Assembly: GCA_023213395.1 (NCBI GenBank)
Contig: CM041465.1
Coordinates: 32,929,741-32,993,740, forward strand
Direction of reading: 5' to 3'
DNA: 64,000 bases
DNA from: Cycas panzhihuaensis
Lineage: Eukaryota; Cycadophyta
Positions 11,492 through 22,859 of this stretch are shown here, piece after piece (the stretch's first letter is position 1; the number at the start of each line of letters is the position of its first letter). The notes below the pieces were generated by a model. It made no database searches. It was not told the DNA's origin and saw only the letters and a list, made by a program, of their open reading frames with translations. A program made the translations under genes and the position numbers.

Positions 11492-11711
11492 AGGGAAAGC
11501 AGAGAGGGGGAGGAGGGACTCGTAAATGGGTCTCAAAACCACGAGCGAGGAGGCACCAGTTATGGGTTGGAGAAGAAGGTGGGCAGACCCCCTAAGAAGG
11601 TTACGAGAGAGAAAGAAACTCAAGCACAAATAGACATGGGCCTTCAGAGTACTTTAAAAGAGGCGCGAAGGCCCCAACCTCAGGAGCAGGAAGGGTTGAT
11701 GAGTGTTCTGG

Positions 11712-12514
11712 ATGAAAGTTCTATCATGGAACATTAGGGGGTTAAATACCCCATCGAAGCAGAGAATGGTCAGAGAATTGAGGATCAGGATAGAGCCTGA
11801 TATTATTCTGTTGCAGGAAACCAAACTGGAACAGATAAGGAAGACAGAGGTTCTCAATAAGGTGTGGAGAAGAAGCGAGAGGAAGACTAACGCAGGTTTG
11901 GCGGGTTCAGGGGGATTGGCCTCTATTTGGAATCCTAAGAGATGGAGAGGTTATGAGCTGTGAAAGTCTGAGTACTTCATAACCATTGGTTTGGTCAGTC
12001 TTCTGACCAACAAGAATCTTGGATCACAAACATCTATGCCCCCACGTTGGCTGATAGTAGAAGGAGATTATGGGAGAGCCTGGTGGAGCGCCATAAAGAT
12101 TGGAGCGGCCGTGGGCTGGTGGGAGGGGATTTTAATTCTCCCCTGAGCTCGGACGAGAAGAAAGGGGGGCAAGGCGGGTGGACCAGAAGTATGACTGATT
12201 TAGGTGTGTTTTTGATCGGGGGCTTGATGGATGTTCCCCTTAGAGGAGCAGTTCACCGGTCCAATAGGAGGCTAGGTCTTAACCATATTCAATGCAGGCT
12301 GGACAGGATGTTAACAAACTATGAATGGGCCTGTCATTTTGAAGGTGTTAGATTGGAAGCGTTGCCAAAATTGGGGTCGGACCATTCGCCTCTTATTCTG
12401 GAGGGGTCCTCTCCAGCATCGACCAAAGGGGCTCCTTTTCATTTTGAGTTAATGTGGCTGAAGCACTCGGACTTAAGGGATAGGATCCAAGATTGGTGGA
12501 GTGTCCAGGTCTAG
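11712..12514 (+). pseudogene. LINE ORF2, endonuclease domain (frameshifted)
   Basis: The frame opens at 11712 with KVLSWNIRGLN (the Asn motif) and continues PDIILLQETKLE (catalytic Glu). It breaks near 11963 and resumes in another frame with WITNIYAP, then GRGLVGGDFNSPLSSDEK (the GDFN motif), LNHIQCRLDRML, and LGSDHSPLIL (the SDH motif). All landmark residues of the exonuclease-endonuclease-phosphatase fold are present. A stop follows at 12512-12514. In an intact L1 this domain nicks target DNA to prime reverse transcription. The 11492-11711 gap before it is the ORF1-ORF2 junction. Confidence 0.88.
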
Positions 12515-14830
12515 GGATGTGCCATGTATAGGTTTTCAAAGAAACTGAACTGGATCAAGCGTCAAATCAAGGGCTAGAACAGGGAGGTCTTTGGAAACAT
12601 TTTTGAGAATAAGGGTGGTCTGATAGGGGAGCTTAAAGAAATTTAGGATAGGATCCAGATTGAAGGCAGATCTCAGGATCTAGGCATCAAGGAACTTTTC
12701 ACCTCCAGGAAACTTGAGGAGGTGTTGGAGAGGGAGGAGATCTTTTGGAAACAGAAATCCAGAGAGCAGTGGTTGAGGGAGGGACGAAACACCAAGTTTT
12801 TTCACTTATCTACGATGAGACATAGGACTCATAATAGGATTTCTAAAATCCGTAGTAGGAGTGGGGTCTTTGTATGAGTGAGGATCAGTTGGTGGTATTG
12901 CGATGGAATACTTCAAGGATCTATTCACGAGCCGAGGATGCTGGGACCACGCCTCGTGGCTGCTTTGTCATATTAAGTGTGATTTGGAGGACCTTAATAA
13001 AAATTGGTGATCCTTTTACTCAAGAGGAGGTGGAGAAGGCGCTATTTAAGATGGGGAGAGATAAGGCGCCTGGGCCGGACGGTTTTCCTCCTGGCTTTTC
13101 AAGAGTTCGGGAGATAATTAAGGAGGACTGATGTTGGCGCTTAATGAATTTTGCTCAAAGCACAATTTTGAAGGAGTGGCGAGGCCACTTTTAAGCTTTA
13201 ATCCAGAAGAGAGAAGGGGTGGAAGTTATGGAAGAGTTGGACCTATAAGTCTATGCAATGTAAAATACAAGATTCTGTCTAAAGTGCTAGCAAACCGTCT
13301 GAGGGAAACTTTACCAGGGGTTATTTCCCCTAACCAAGATGGTTTTATGAGAGGTAGACAAATTACGGATGGTATTGTAATTGTTCACGAAACCCTGCAT
13401 TCTACGCTCCATCGTAAGGAGGTGGGTATGATAATTAAAACAGACATGTCAAAAGCCTATGACAGTGGCGTGGGGATCTTCTGGATTGCCTCGAGGCGTT
13501 TGGTTTCGGGGAGGTGTGGAGAGATTGGATTAAATGTTGTGTATCTAATGTCTCATTTTCGGTGCTGATTAATGGTAGGTCGACCCCTTTCTTTTGTGGG
13601 TCTAGGGGTTTGAGGCAAGGTGACCCCCTCTCCCCTTTCCTTTTCATTATCATGGCCGAAATGTTAGGTAGGGCTACTCTAGAGGCTCAGCGATTGGGAA
13701 GGCTAAATGGTCTGAGAGCCACCTCCAACCTGGATAATATTGTGCTCCATCAGTTTGTTGACGACAATATTTTTTTGTGCAGGGCCTCCTTGGAGGAGGC
13801 CAGGGCTCTAAAATTGGGCCTGCAGGTTTATGAGAAGGCTACAAATCAGAAAATCAACACGGACAAAAGCTCGACTTTCTTTATTAATACCGGAGAAAGT
13901 GAGAGAAGAATAAGTAGGATTTTGGCGATGGCCAGGGGCATCCTCCCGGGCTCTTATCTCGGCATGCCTTTATTTGTGGGTAAGATGGGGCAGTCTCTGT
14001 GGGATCCCGTAGTGAGCAGATTCAATAAGAAGCTTGCGGGATGGAAAGGGGCTCTTCTCAGCTGGGCAGGGAAAATCCAACTTGTAGTAGCTTCCTTGCA
14101 GAGTATCCCAGTTTATCAGATGACAGTCTTTAAGATGCCAAGCAAGGTTATTTCCACCTTGGAGGGGATCATGAGGAGATTTCTTTGGTCAGGTTCTGAA
14201 GAAAAAAGGAGATTCCATCTAGTGTCATGGGAGAGGGTTTGCAAACCCAAGTGGGTGGGGGGTCTTGGCGTCAGAAGATTGGGCTTCTTCAATGAAGCTC
14301 TTCTGGCTAAGATGGGGTGGAGACTCACCAAAGAAGCTGATGCGGTTTGGGGGAGAATTCTGGCTAGAAAGTATATGGGGACAATCATTTTTCTTTGGAG
14401 GAGGGGCCTTTGCTTGGAGGGCTCCCCGATATGGAGGGCCATTAGGTCAGCAAGGTCTCTCCTGTGTGAAGGTGTGAGATGGAAGTTGGGGGATGGAGAA
14501 AGCATAAAGTTCTGGGAGGATAGATGGTGCGGGCAATCCAAATTAGAGGAGCTTCCTAACATCGGTGATTTGCAGAGGGAATGTGTAACCCGTTATGGTT
14601 TGATGGTAAAAGATTACTGGATAGGGCAAGGCAAGGATAGGAGATGGAGATCCTTTGAGGACTTGGTCGGTTTTGCGGACGGGATTCAAAGAGTTAGGGA
14701 GATACTAGGGAACCAGTACATCCCGATGAGGTCTGGGCACGATAATTTGGTATGGCCGACCTCGGGTCGAGCTCTTATTCGGTTAAGAGGGTTACAATCT
14801 CGGTGGCGGGGAAGGATGGGTCGGGAATGA
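12515..14830 (+). pseudogene. LINE ORF2, reverse transcriptase domain (several frameshifts and stops)
   Basis: The linker at 12530-12850 includes WLREGRNTKFFH, diagnostic of plant L1 ORF2. Then KAPGPDGFPPGF (about 13060-13100), YKILSKVLANRLRETLPGVI, NQDGFMRGRQITDGI, MIIKTDMSKAYD (first catalytic Asp, about 13430-13460), GLRQGDPLSPFLFIIMAEML, and HQFVDDNIFL (about 13748-13777) in place of the canonical FADD. KINTDKSS and the thumb region (FLWSGSEEKRRFHLVSW, GGLGVRRLGFFNEALLAK) follow. The frame changes near 13130, 13480 and 13514. The 438-codon stretch 13514-14830 is the longest intact part. Confidence 0.9.
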
Positions 14831-14839
14831 TTTGTTAAT

Positions 14840-15840
14840 TTGGGGTTTGGAAGTTAGGAATTCTTCCAAAAATAGCTGCTTTTTGGTGGCTATGTCTCCA
14901 GAACAAATTACTTACCCTGGATAATCTAGCAAAAGGGGTTTCAATTGGCTAGTAGGTGTGTGCTCTGCAAGAGGGACGTAGAAACTCTGGATCACCTTAG
15001 TATCCATTGCCCCTATTCGATGGGCATATGGAGTTATTTCTGGTCGGGGCTGGGGATGGCCTGGGTTTCTTCAAATTCCCTTTCAGATCAGTGGAAAGCT
15101 TGGAATTCTCCCTTTAAAAGTAAAACCCTTAAAAGAATCTAGAGGATGATATTACCGGTTGGCTCTTGGTACATTTGGAAAGAACGAAATAGGAGGATCT
15201 TTGAGGGAAGAGAGAAGGATTCTTTGGTCCCTACTAGGGGAGATTAGAAAAGGCATTTTAGAAATGGTTGAGGTACCTAAAGGGGACAGGATTCCGGCGG
15301 GGGAAGAAGGTATCTTGAAAGATTGGGGTATTTCCCCAGGAGGGACTAGAGAGGTACAGGGATGTTAAATGGCATCCTCCAGATTATCAGTGGGGAAAGG
15401 TGAACTTTGATGGAGCGGCCAAAGGAAATCCCGGAGAGGCGAGTGGTGGAGGTTTGCTTAGGGATCATGACGGTAACTTGAGTTGGGCCTTTGCGGAGTA
15501 CATTGGCATCCATACGAACCAGAAGGCTGAGGTGCGGGCCATGATGAGAGCGATTTCCCTAGTGGTCGAGGAAGGAGTCCAGAAGGTGATCATTGAGGGG
15601 GATTCTATGTATGTCATAAAATGCTTGAAAGGGGATGCGGTACCGGGATGGGACAATGTGGATATTTTCAGGGATGCCTAGGACATTTTGAGATCTATAG
15701 GCGATGTTCGGGTTCATCATACGTATAGGGAAGGGAATAGGGCGTAGGATTGGTTGGCAAATTGGTAAGTGGTAAACAAGAGCACAAGGGTTTGGAAAGG
15801 GATTACCGGAGGAGTTCTTGAGGCTGAGTGGGGCTAAAGC
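14840..15840 (+). pseudogene. LINE ORF2 C-terminus: zf-RVT and RNase H
   Basis: The zinc-binding region CVLCKRDVETLDHLSIHCPY lies at about 14957-15020 after a frameshift. The RNase H domain is at 15400-15770: VNFDGAAKGNPG (first acid), NQKAEVRAM (Glu), IEGDSMYVIKCL (Asp), and after a stop at 15678-15680, YREGNRA.DWLANW, where the family has A-D-x-L-A. All DEDD landmarks can be seen. A terminal RNase H is typical of plant L1 elements. The remainder to 15991 is 3' UTR. Confidence 0.85.
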
Positions 15841-16003
15841 ATATATTGGTGAGGCTAATTGAGGAGGATGGGAGAAAGGTATTGGGCTAGACCATGGGCC
15901 TGTCATGGTCAGATCTGCTGAGCCATGTGGTGTGATGTACAGGTTTTGGGGACCCAGATAAAACCCCTATAATATTATTTTTTACCATATCAAAAAAAAA
16001 AAA

Positions 16004-16079
16004 GAAGTAGTAGATAGTCTTTAAAATCTCTCTTTTCATTATATAATCATCATTCAAAAGAAAGATAGCATGCATTTGA
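16004..16079. other. Short gap between LINE tail and copia element G
   Basis: Translation of the minus strand through this stretch no longer matches copia RT, so element G had already been truncated here, or an unrelated piece lies between it and the LINE. Confidence 0.4.
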
Positions 16080-17260
16080 GATAAAAAGCTTCTAAATAAA
16101 CCTCCTCTTGAAGACTACCATTGAGAAAGATACTCTTTATGTCCATCTGATAGATTGGTCACTTACATTGAGCATCTAAGCCAATATTAGTTTAGTGGTA
16201 TTCATATTTTCTATAGGTGCAAAGTTCTTCTCATAGTCTTTGCCTTCCTATTATTTAAGTCCCTTTGTAACAAGTTGAGAGTTATGACACTTAATTAAAC
16301 TATTAGATTGGAGTTTGGTTTCATATACCTATTTGTAATTGATTACCTATTTATTTTTAGGCAACTTTACCAAATTTCAAGTTTTATTCTTTTTAATAGA
16401 ATAGATTCCTTTATCCATGGAAGTTTTCTACTTTTCACTTTGACATGCCTTCTTAAAAGTGGAAAATTCATCTACACAAAACACTTCAACCATAAGTATA
16501 TAGATGATTGATTATTACCTTATCTTTGATGGATATTTTCCTTCTATAACTTGATTATCTTATACTATTTAGGTGTACTATTTGCATAGCTTATTCGTAG
16601 ATATAAATTGAGTATCAACATCCTAGACCTATAATGGTTAATCAATAGAAGGACTACTAGGGTCAAGTGGACTTATTGATGAAGATGGAGTTGAAGTAGA
16701 TAAAGAATCGATAGAAGTAATAGATGAGCATGGTGTAGAAGATTGTAAGAGAAGAAAGTCCTCAACAATCTACTTATCTTTGTTAAGAAAAGGATGGATG
16801 GATACTATTTTCAACTCCTCATTATTTTTAGTAAAGATTACATCTTTAGAAATATGAATTTTCTTGGCAATGCATTTATACACTCTATATGCTTTATGGT
16901 TAAGAGAGTAACCAATGAAAATATATTTGAGATTATTATCATCCAACTTCTTTCTTTATTGTTAGGATATATATATATATATATATCAGTAGATCACCCA
17001 AAAGTATACAAGTGGCTTACAGTTGGCATTTTGCTAGACCAAGCCTACTCTAATATGATATTGATGATTATAATAGTAGGGCTTATATTGGCCATATATG
17101 CTACTATGCAAAATGCTTTTGCCTAGTAGAAAAGAGGAAGCCCTTTTGCATATATCATAGCTTTGACTTTGTTGGACAAAGTCCTATCCATCCTTTTAGA
17201 TACTCCATTTTGTTGAGGTATATGTGGATTAGTGAGTTATTTTCTAATTCCATTATTTTA
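16080..17260 (-). pseudogene. Copia pol: integrase end and start of reverse transcriptase (element G)
   Basis: Near 16080-16260 the minus strand gives DYEKNFAPI, YQMDIKSIFLNGSLQEEVYL, the start of the copia RT fold including the first catalytic Asp of the DVKxAFLNG block. The sequence stops matching right after EEVYL. The 16260-17260 interval contains decayed linker and integrase C-terminal sequence with stops; the plus-strand frames at 16308-16511 and 16794-17126 here are AT-rich shadows. A (TA)n run lies at about 16969-16987. Confidence 0.65.
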
Positions 17261-17925
17261 TAGAACTAGTTGAACTCTCTTGAGGTAAATTCACCTCTAT
17301 TGTCATATCTTAACATTTTGATTGAATAATTTGACTTATTTTTCACTTCAAGTTTGAATTTTTTAAATTCCTCTAATGCCTCATATTTGTGTTTGATAAA
17401 ATAAACCCAAAACTTATATGAAAAGTCATCAATAAAGGTGATGTAGTACAAATTTCCTTCAAGAGAAGATATATAGATGGGTCCACACAAATATAGATGA
17501 ACCAACCACAAATATTATGACGCATGTCACGTTTTGACTTTAACAAAAAACTCTCAATGTTATTTCCCTATTATGTATACTTCATAAGATATTTTTATGT
17601 TGATACTTTTGGAAGCCCAAATATAATGTTTTTACTAAATATCATTTTGATGTTATTTAGGCTCAAGTGGACTAGCCTGTTATATCAAAGTTACTCTTTG
17701 GTCATAGATCCAGTAACAAAATATATTGCAGTAGTATTAAGTATAATAGTTAAAGCATCTAATTTATAAAGGCCATGGTCTTGATGACCAAGGACAATCA
17801 CATAATGATTTCTATCACTAATGAGATATTTTCTACCTTTAAATAATATGCTCATATGTTGTTTATCTAGTTGTAATAGATAAGAGGCTTTTATATATAG
17901 AAAGCACCAAGTAGGTATCACTTAT
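17261..17925 (-). pseudogene. Copia integrase core, decayed (element G)
   Basis: The open piece 17266-17511 reads LVHLYLCGPIYISSLEGN, YYITFIDDFSYKFWVYF, KHKYEALEEFKKFK, then MLRYDNRGEF. The first catalytic Asp (usually HTDLCGP) is replaced by Tyr; the second (YDN) is kept. Upstream, 17691-17921 holds GAG-pre-integrase-like sequence (HQDHGLYKLDALTI). Typical of Ty1/copia integrase; inactive. Confidence 0.82.
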
Positions 17926-17994
17926 GGGAAATGTAAAAGTAGGGTAATCCAGAGAATGAAATGAGATAATTTTGCCTATTCCAAAAATCTAAAC

Positions 17995-19136
17995 TATCTC
18001 ATTATTACCAAAAGTAATAATTTGCCCTCATCCTTTTTTAACATCATAGAGAAACTCTTCATCACCCATCATGTGTCAAGATACTCTTAAATCAATAATC
18101 CATGTGTTATTATTTTGTGAGTTGTGATAAGCACAAAATAGTTTGTCCTCATTAGCAAACTAATTAGTGTGGCATTGATTGCCACCTCTAAAGCTCCCCC
18201 TTCCTCTATTACCTCATTAAATTCCATCTTAATTTGGTTTAGAGGGTTGTTATTACTATTATTGATTCTATTATTATTATGGTTGTTATTACCATTGTAG
18301 CTATCTTGGTTACTCAAATTATTATTGTTGCTACATGTTGATTGCTTTTTTTGACACTCAAGTATAATGTGCCCCATCTTACTATAACAATAACATATAA
18401 TATTGACTTTTGATATATAAATACTCATGTTTCTAAACTATTTATGAAGATTTTATTTAGGATTCTACTTGGCCATATACTTTCCTATGAAAGCTCCAAA
18501 AGTAGAAGGTTCATCCTACTATTAGTAAATTTGCTCCTCCCCCAATATAAGACTTTTAAATTCGTTGAAAGTCAATGCACCAAGTGTAATATCTCATGTG
18601 ACTGATGAGATGAAGCCATTATCCTCCCTCAAAAGTGCATGAAGAGTGGTGGTAATAAAGTCTTCATTAGAAGCTAGTTTGCTAAGTATAGTTAACTCAT
18701 TACTAATTTCTTTAATAGAAGATAAGAAAGTAGTCATAGTTTTAATGTATCTCAATGTAAACAAATTGACCTTAATTATTACAATGTAAGCATTATCTTG
18801 ACTTTCATACAATAAAATTAAAATATCCCAAGCTTCTTTAGAGGCATGAGCACAAGTAATATTTTGATCAATATTTGCATCCATAATCATATGAATAAAG
18901 GATAAGGTAATTTTATCCTTAGCTACCCATGTAGCAACCAAAGTAGGATCAAGCTAAATAATAATATTATTATTAAATGGACTCTCATGTGGAATAGGCT
19001 TGGGCTTGGTCATAAATACAAAGCCCTAAACATCATTCATAATCAAGAAGTTTTCTATTTTCTTTTTACACTATTGAAAACTATTTTGTCTATTTAACTT
19101 GATAGTACATGCGTTGAGTATATTGAGAGTAGCCAT
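17995..19136 (-). pseudogene. Copia gag with CCHC knuckle, decayed (element G)
   Basis: An ATG at 19134-19136 starts MATLNILNACTIKLNRQN. The frame has in-frame stops but can be followed into a UBN2/retrotran-gag-2 domain at 18594-18941 (EAWDILILLYESQDNA, KVNLFTLRYIKTMT). A knuckle CYCYSKMGHIILEC (C-x2-C-x4-H-x4-C) is at about 18345-18400, followed by an Asn-rich tract. Gag would form the particle and bind RNA. Confidence 0.8.
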
Positions 19137-21048
19137 GATGTTAAAGTTGTTTAAAGGTTCTTGAACCTAGAAGATGACTTAGAGACTCAAGGCTTTCACC
19201 ACTTAATTTCTACCTTTTACCATACCAACACCTATAATCTTATAAGGAAGATCTAATAACTAAAGAGAGTGATGAGGAGTGGAGGGTTAGGCAAAGAGTT
19301 AGTCCAACCTTGATCTTTTTAAATAGATTTAATAATTAACCAAGTTAAATCTAGGATAAGAAAGGTAGGGTTAATCTACATAGTTGTACCATGTTTTCCT
19401 TGAGATTTAAAACCTTAATAACACCCTTTTTAAACTTCTTTTTCTCTAAGATGAATCTCAATTATTATGCACTAACTATATGATTAGTTGGTACCCCAAG
19501 GAATGCACCAAACTTAAGATTTTTAGAGGTAAGATTTGAAACTTTTTTAGGCCTCTCCAACAAGACTTTTAAACAACTTTTTAATGGTTAAAGTGAACTT
19601 AAGATAAATTGCTTAAGTGAGTGATAATGTTGCTTTATAATACTTGATAAAACTCAATACAAGAGGGCTTTAAATGAAGTAAATTGAGTACATAAAAGAA
19701 TACTTGAAGTGTTGAAAAAGGCACTTAAAAAAAATAAAAAGCTACTAAATGCCAAATAAAGAGATGCTAGCTTATTTGTTGCGCTTTAAGTAGTTTTGTT
19801 TTAATGTGAAGAAATGACCATAAAATTTTAATTTTAATGATGTAGACCAAGGGAACAAACCATCATAATGATGTTAGAACTTTAAAATAATCTTAACCAA
19901 CCCTAAATAAAGTGATTTTTTATTAGAAAAGGTAATTTTGAGCCATTTTTATGACTTAGGGAATGATAGTCAATATGCAAGGTGCCTTATAGCATTAAGT
20001 ACAATGTAAATTTTTCACAAAAAAAAATATATGAATGACTAAAGAATCATTAGTTTTGAGCTAATTTTTATAGTTGCAATTTATTTATGTGTAAAAAATA
20101 ATTCAACAAAATAAAAATTGCTAAAATTGGCTTTGAAAAATGATTAAATGATATTTAAAAGATGTGAATCAAGTGAACTTTAAAAAAATAAGAAATATTA
20201 AAAAAATAATATTCCTTGTATATCCCTTTTGATATAATCTAAAGGTAAAATTGTAAAGTTAAAAAATATATATATTTCAATTGAAAAACTAATAGAAAGT
20301 ATAGGCAATAAAATCTCAAACACTTAAAGACTTTGATCTCTTCATAGAATGGCATGATTGATATCAAATCTTAAGGGTAGGTCCATATGATACTAATGAT
20401 GATATGCCTAGAGTTTGGTAAGTTGAGGTACTGTATATAATGAGAATGAACCATGGGAAAGATTTGGAGGGTACATAGCTAGCAGGAGCTACGTATGGAA
20501 GTCAAGCTCTAATAATATTCTATTAGTAAGATTTACTTATTAAGGGTGGTGTAACTAGGATAGAGGATTGTGTAGAGAGTCTTAGAATAGGCCAACACCC
20601 ACTCTAGAAGTAGATATAAAGAGAAAATATATTTTTTATTAAAAAATCACTACACCACTATAAAATCTACCCGATGCACTAAGAAGCTATTTGGGTATAA
20701 GATTCTAATTGAGATGAGTAGATTTTCCAGCTAGCAGAGGGAAATCTCATTATATACCTATAGATTAACTAAGAAATCCTACAAAAATACTTTCTATTTA
20801 CAAGAAAATAAAGGAAAATAGTATATTTTAAGTCCTTTCTCTACTACAAATGTAAATTTATCTTTAAAAACATCTAGATCATTGATCTGATAACTTTAGG
20901 CCTATAAACACTTTAAAATAAGGAGAAATCTATAGAAGAAATGAACCAAACTTAGCCTTGGATTATATTTAAAGAGTAAATGTTATCACCAAAGGTTTGG
21001 TGAACTCTCCCTTAAATGTGAAAGTAATAAAGAATTCCTCTCCAACAA
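19137..21048 (-). other. Leader of element G between PBS and gag
   Basis: About 1.9 kb of AT-rich DNA without a recognisable coding domain. For a copia element this is an unusually long distance between PBS and gag. No second element could be delimited inside it. Confidence 0.5.
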
Positions 21049-21180
21049 GCTCTGCTACCAAATGATGAAGATGGTATTCAACCTTCATACCAATAGATGA
21101 TGAGTACAACCCTTAGGATCTTATGAAGAGAAGGCTAGTTAGCATAAACATATGATTAACATCAATACTAAGTAGCTAAG
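21049..21180 (-). repeat. Element G: PBS and remaining 5' LTR piece
   Basis: Minus strand: LTR end ...CATCA, spacer TT, then TGGTAGCAGAGC at 21049-21060. The LTR starts (plus coordinate) with TGATGAAG at 21063 and is cut at 21180 by element F. Confidence 0.6.
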
Positions 21181-21668
21181 TGTTAAAATATATACCAAAT
21201 TTTGTCTAATACCATGTTAAAATATGTGAAATATTAAAATTAGATCTAATTCCATAAGATAACAAGATACAATAATAAAGAACTCATGAGTATGTACACA
21301 TAGTGAATTAATTAATATAAATATACAACATCAAATATGTAAAGCATACACTACAAGATGGACACCAAGATTTATATGTGGAAAACCCATTATAGGAAAA
21401 ACCATGGAAGAAGGTTGAGTGAAGACTCTACTTATGATCATAAGATTTTCATCTTTCTCCTCTCTCCTCTATCTCTCTTTTCTCAAGTGATGAGTGTATA
21501 TATATGTAGTGGGATCACCTCATGAGTAGCCTATTAAATATAACAAGCCTTTATATGATCCAATAAAATAATAACATAGATATGTGTGCAGCACATATAT
21601 CTTGAAGTAGGTGAATGGTGGGAAGTATATGTGTACAATAAACCCATATTAAATATTATGTTTTAACA
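21181..21668 (-). repeat. 3' LTR of element F
   Basis: On the minus strand it runs from TGTTAAAACATAATATTTAA to TATATATTTTAACA. It carries an internal PBS-like TGGTATTAGAC (plus 21203-21213), as do the LTRs of D and E. It shares long blocks with both of them, such as the ATGATCATAAG region. Confidence 0.7.
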
Positions 21669-22790
21669 TCCCCCTATAATATTTAATATCCATGGATCTT
21701 GATCTCAAGTCTTCAAGTTTTTAACCTGTATGTTAGAACTTATAACCTCTAATTGTATCATATCTCTTGTTTACAGTATAACCTGTAACTTATAAATAAC
21801 TTATAAGAAGATGCATATCTCCAACAAGTATTAACCTATATAAAATCAACATATATAAAGTGTTTTATGCACATCTCTATATCTTCACCTGTATGGCTGC
21901 TTTCAATCAATATTAAGTTGGATGATCAACATCATATTAACCATTCATCAAATCAACAACTAAGCAAAGTAATATATGAATCTATATAAAATAATGACCA
22001 TATACTAAAATACATGGGTAATTAGCTACTGTAATTTCTAGTTCACTAGGAAACTACTTCAAATACGTGGTTCATCATCCTTCCAAATTACTTATAGGGA
22101 CAACACAATTAAGTATGTTATGTAAAGTAGCATCAACTAGATCAAGTCAATAGTTGGAACACATCTTGAATAGTCAATTCTAGGAATAGGATAAACTACT
22201 TGGCTAAGTCAAGTTAACTATACCAAGGTTAAATGTACTCAACATCTAGCTGAATAACATTGATAACTAGTATGGTGTGCCAAATGACAAGTGAATCATG
22301 AAAAACTATTTCAATAACTAGGTGATCTGCATGTTTGATTAAGGGTTTTACCATCTACTAAACCAAATGTGATGTAGCTAAGGGGGGAAATGAATGACTA
22401 ACATATCAAAGATGTCTCATATAACAAACTCATTAAATGTTTCTTACTTAATGAATTTATTCACTAAAATGGGCCTCAAAATTCATAAATAGGCCTTAAA
22501 ATGCTTGATTTTAAACCAAACTTTTATTATCATCCACCATTCCTTAAAAATAATTTAATCATCATATTTGGAGCCATAACAAAGATCAAAATTGGCTAAA
22601 AATTTTCTAAATGTAGACATAGAATTCATCCTAAATGAGGTTTAAAGTTTTTGCATTAATTTTACCCTAAATTTTCTCTATTATCTACTATCTAAAGTAG
22701 GTCGTGTGACCACTTATTTCAACTATCTCAAAGTTTACTTTCCAAAGTGAAGTTATTACCTCTTAAGTAAAAAGGATATGTGGAAAGCAT
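21181..22790 (-). mobile_element. Element F: 3' end of a non-coding LTR retrotransposon related to E, minus strand
   Basis: The LTR at 21181-21668 (488 bp) is TG...CA bounded on the minus strand. A PPT lies directly outside it at 21669-21678 (minus: TATAGGGGGA). The adjoining 21679-22790 aligns by eye with the 3' internal part of element E (about 42190-43305, inverted), for instance the GGAAAGTA.ACTTTGAGATAG block. It has no coding domain. F is truncated at its 5' side near 22790 where chromovirus C begins. It appears to have inserted into the LTR of element G; the 5 bases before it are CTAAG but the partner duplication is not available. Confidence 0.7.
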
Positions 22791-22859
22791 ACTAACTTCT
22801 AAAGAATTTATAAAACACATACAAGAGGCTAACACTTATTATACCTTGATGTCAAGATA

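Larger units (their letters stand above)
9790..16003 (+). mobile_element. L1-type LINE, nearly full length, with terminal RNase H
   Basis: In order: ORF1 with DUF4283 and a CCHC knuckle, ORF2 with apurinic endonuclease, RT, zinc-binding region and RNase H, a short 3' UTR ending in TTTTTACCATATC, and 12 A residues at 15992-16003. The element is clearly GC-richer than its flanks, so the start near 9790 is placed where composition changes. The coding frames are broken by several frameshifts and stops but motifs are well kept, suggesting a fairly recent loss of function. I could not find a convincing target-site duplication on comparing sequence after the A tail with sequence before 9790. Confidence 0.9.
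16080..21180 (-). mobile_element. Element G: Ty1/copia retrotransposon, minus strand, truncated in RT
   Basis: In minus orientation: remaining part of the 5' LTR (21063-21180, with the rest displaced or lost by insertion F), a 2-nt gap, a PBS at 21049-21060 reading TGGTAGCAGAGC (initiator-Met tRNA type with one mismatch to TGGTATCAGAGC), a leader of about 1.9 kb, gag from 19136, protease region, integrase around 17.2-17.6 kb and the beginning of RT to 16080. The rest of RT, RNase H and the 3' LTR are missing. Many stops are present. Confidence 0.8.

Noticed and set aside
14116-14562. 148-codon minus-strand frame
   Set aside because: Shadow of the LINE reverse transcriptase on the plus strand.
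9790-16020. Target-site duplication of the LINE
   Set aside because: The sequence after the A tail (GAAGTAGTAGATAG) was not found ahead of 9790; short partial matches were not better than chance.
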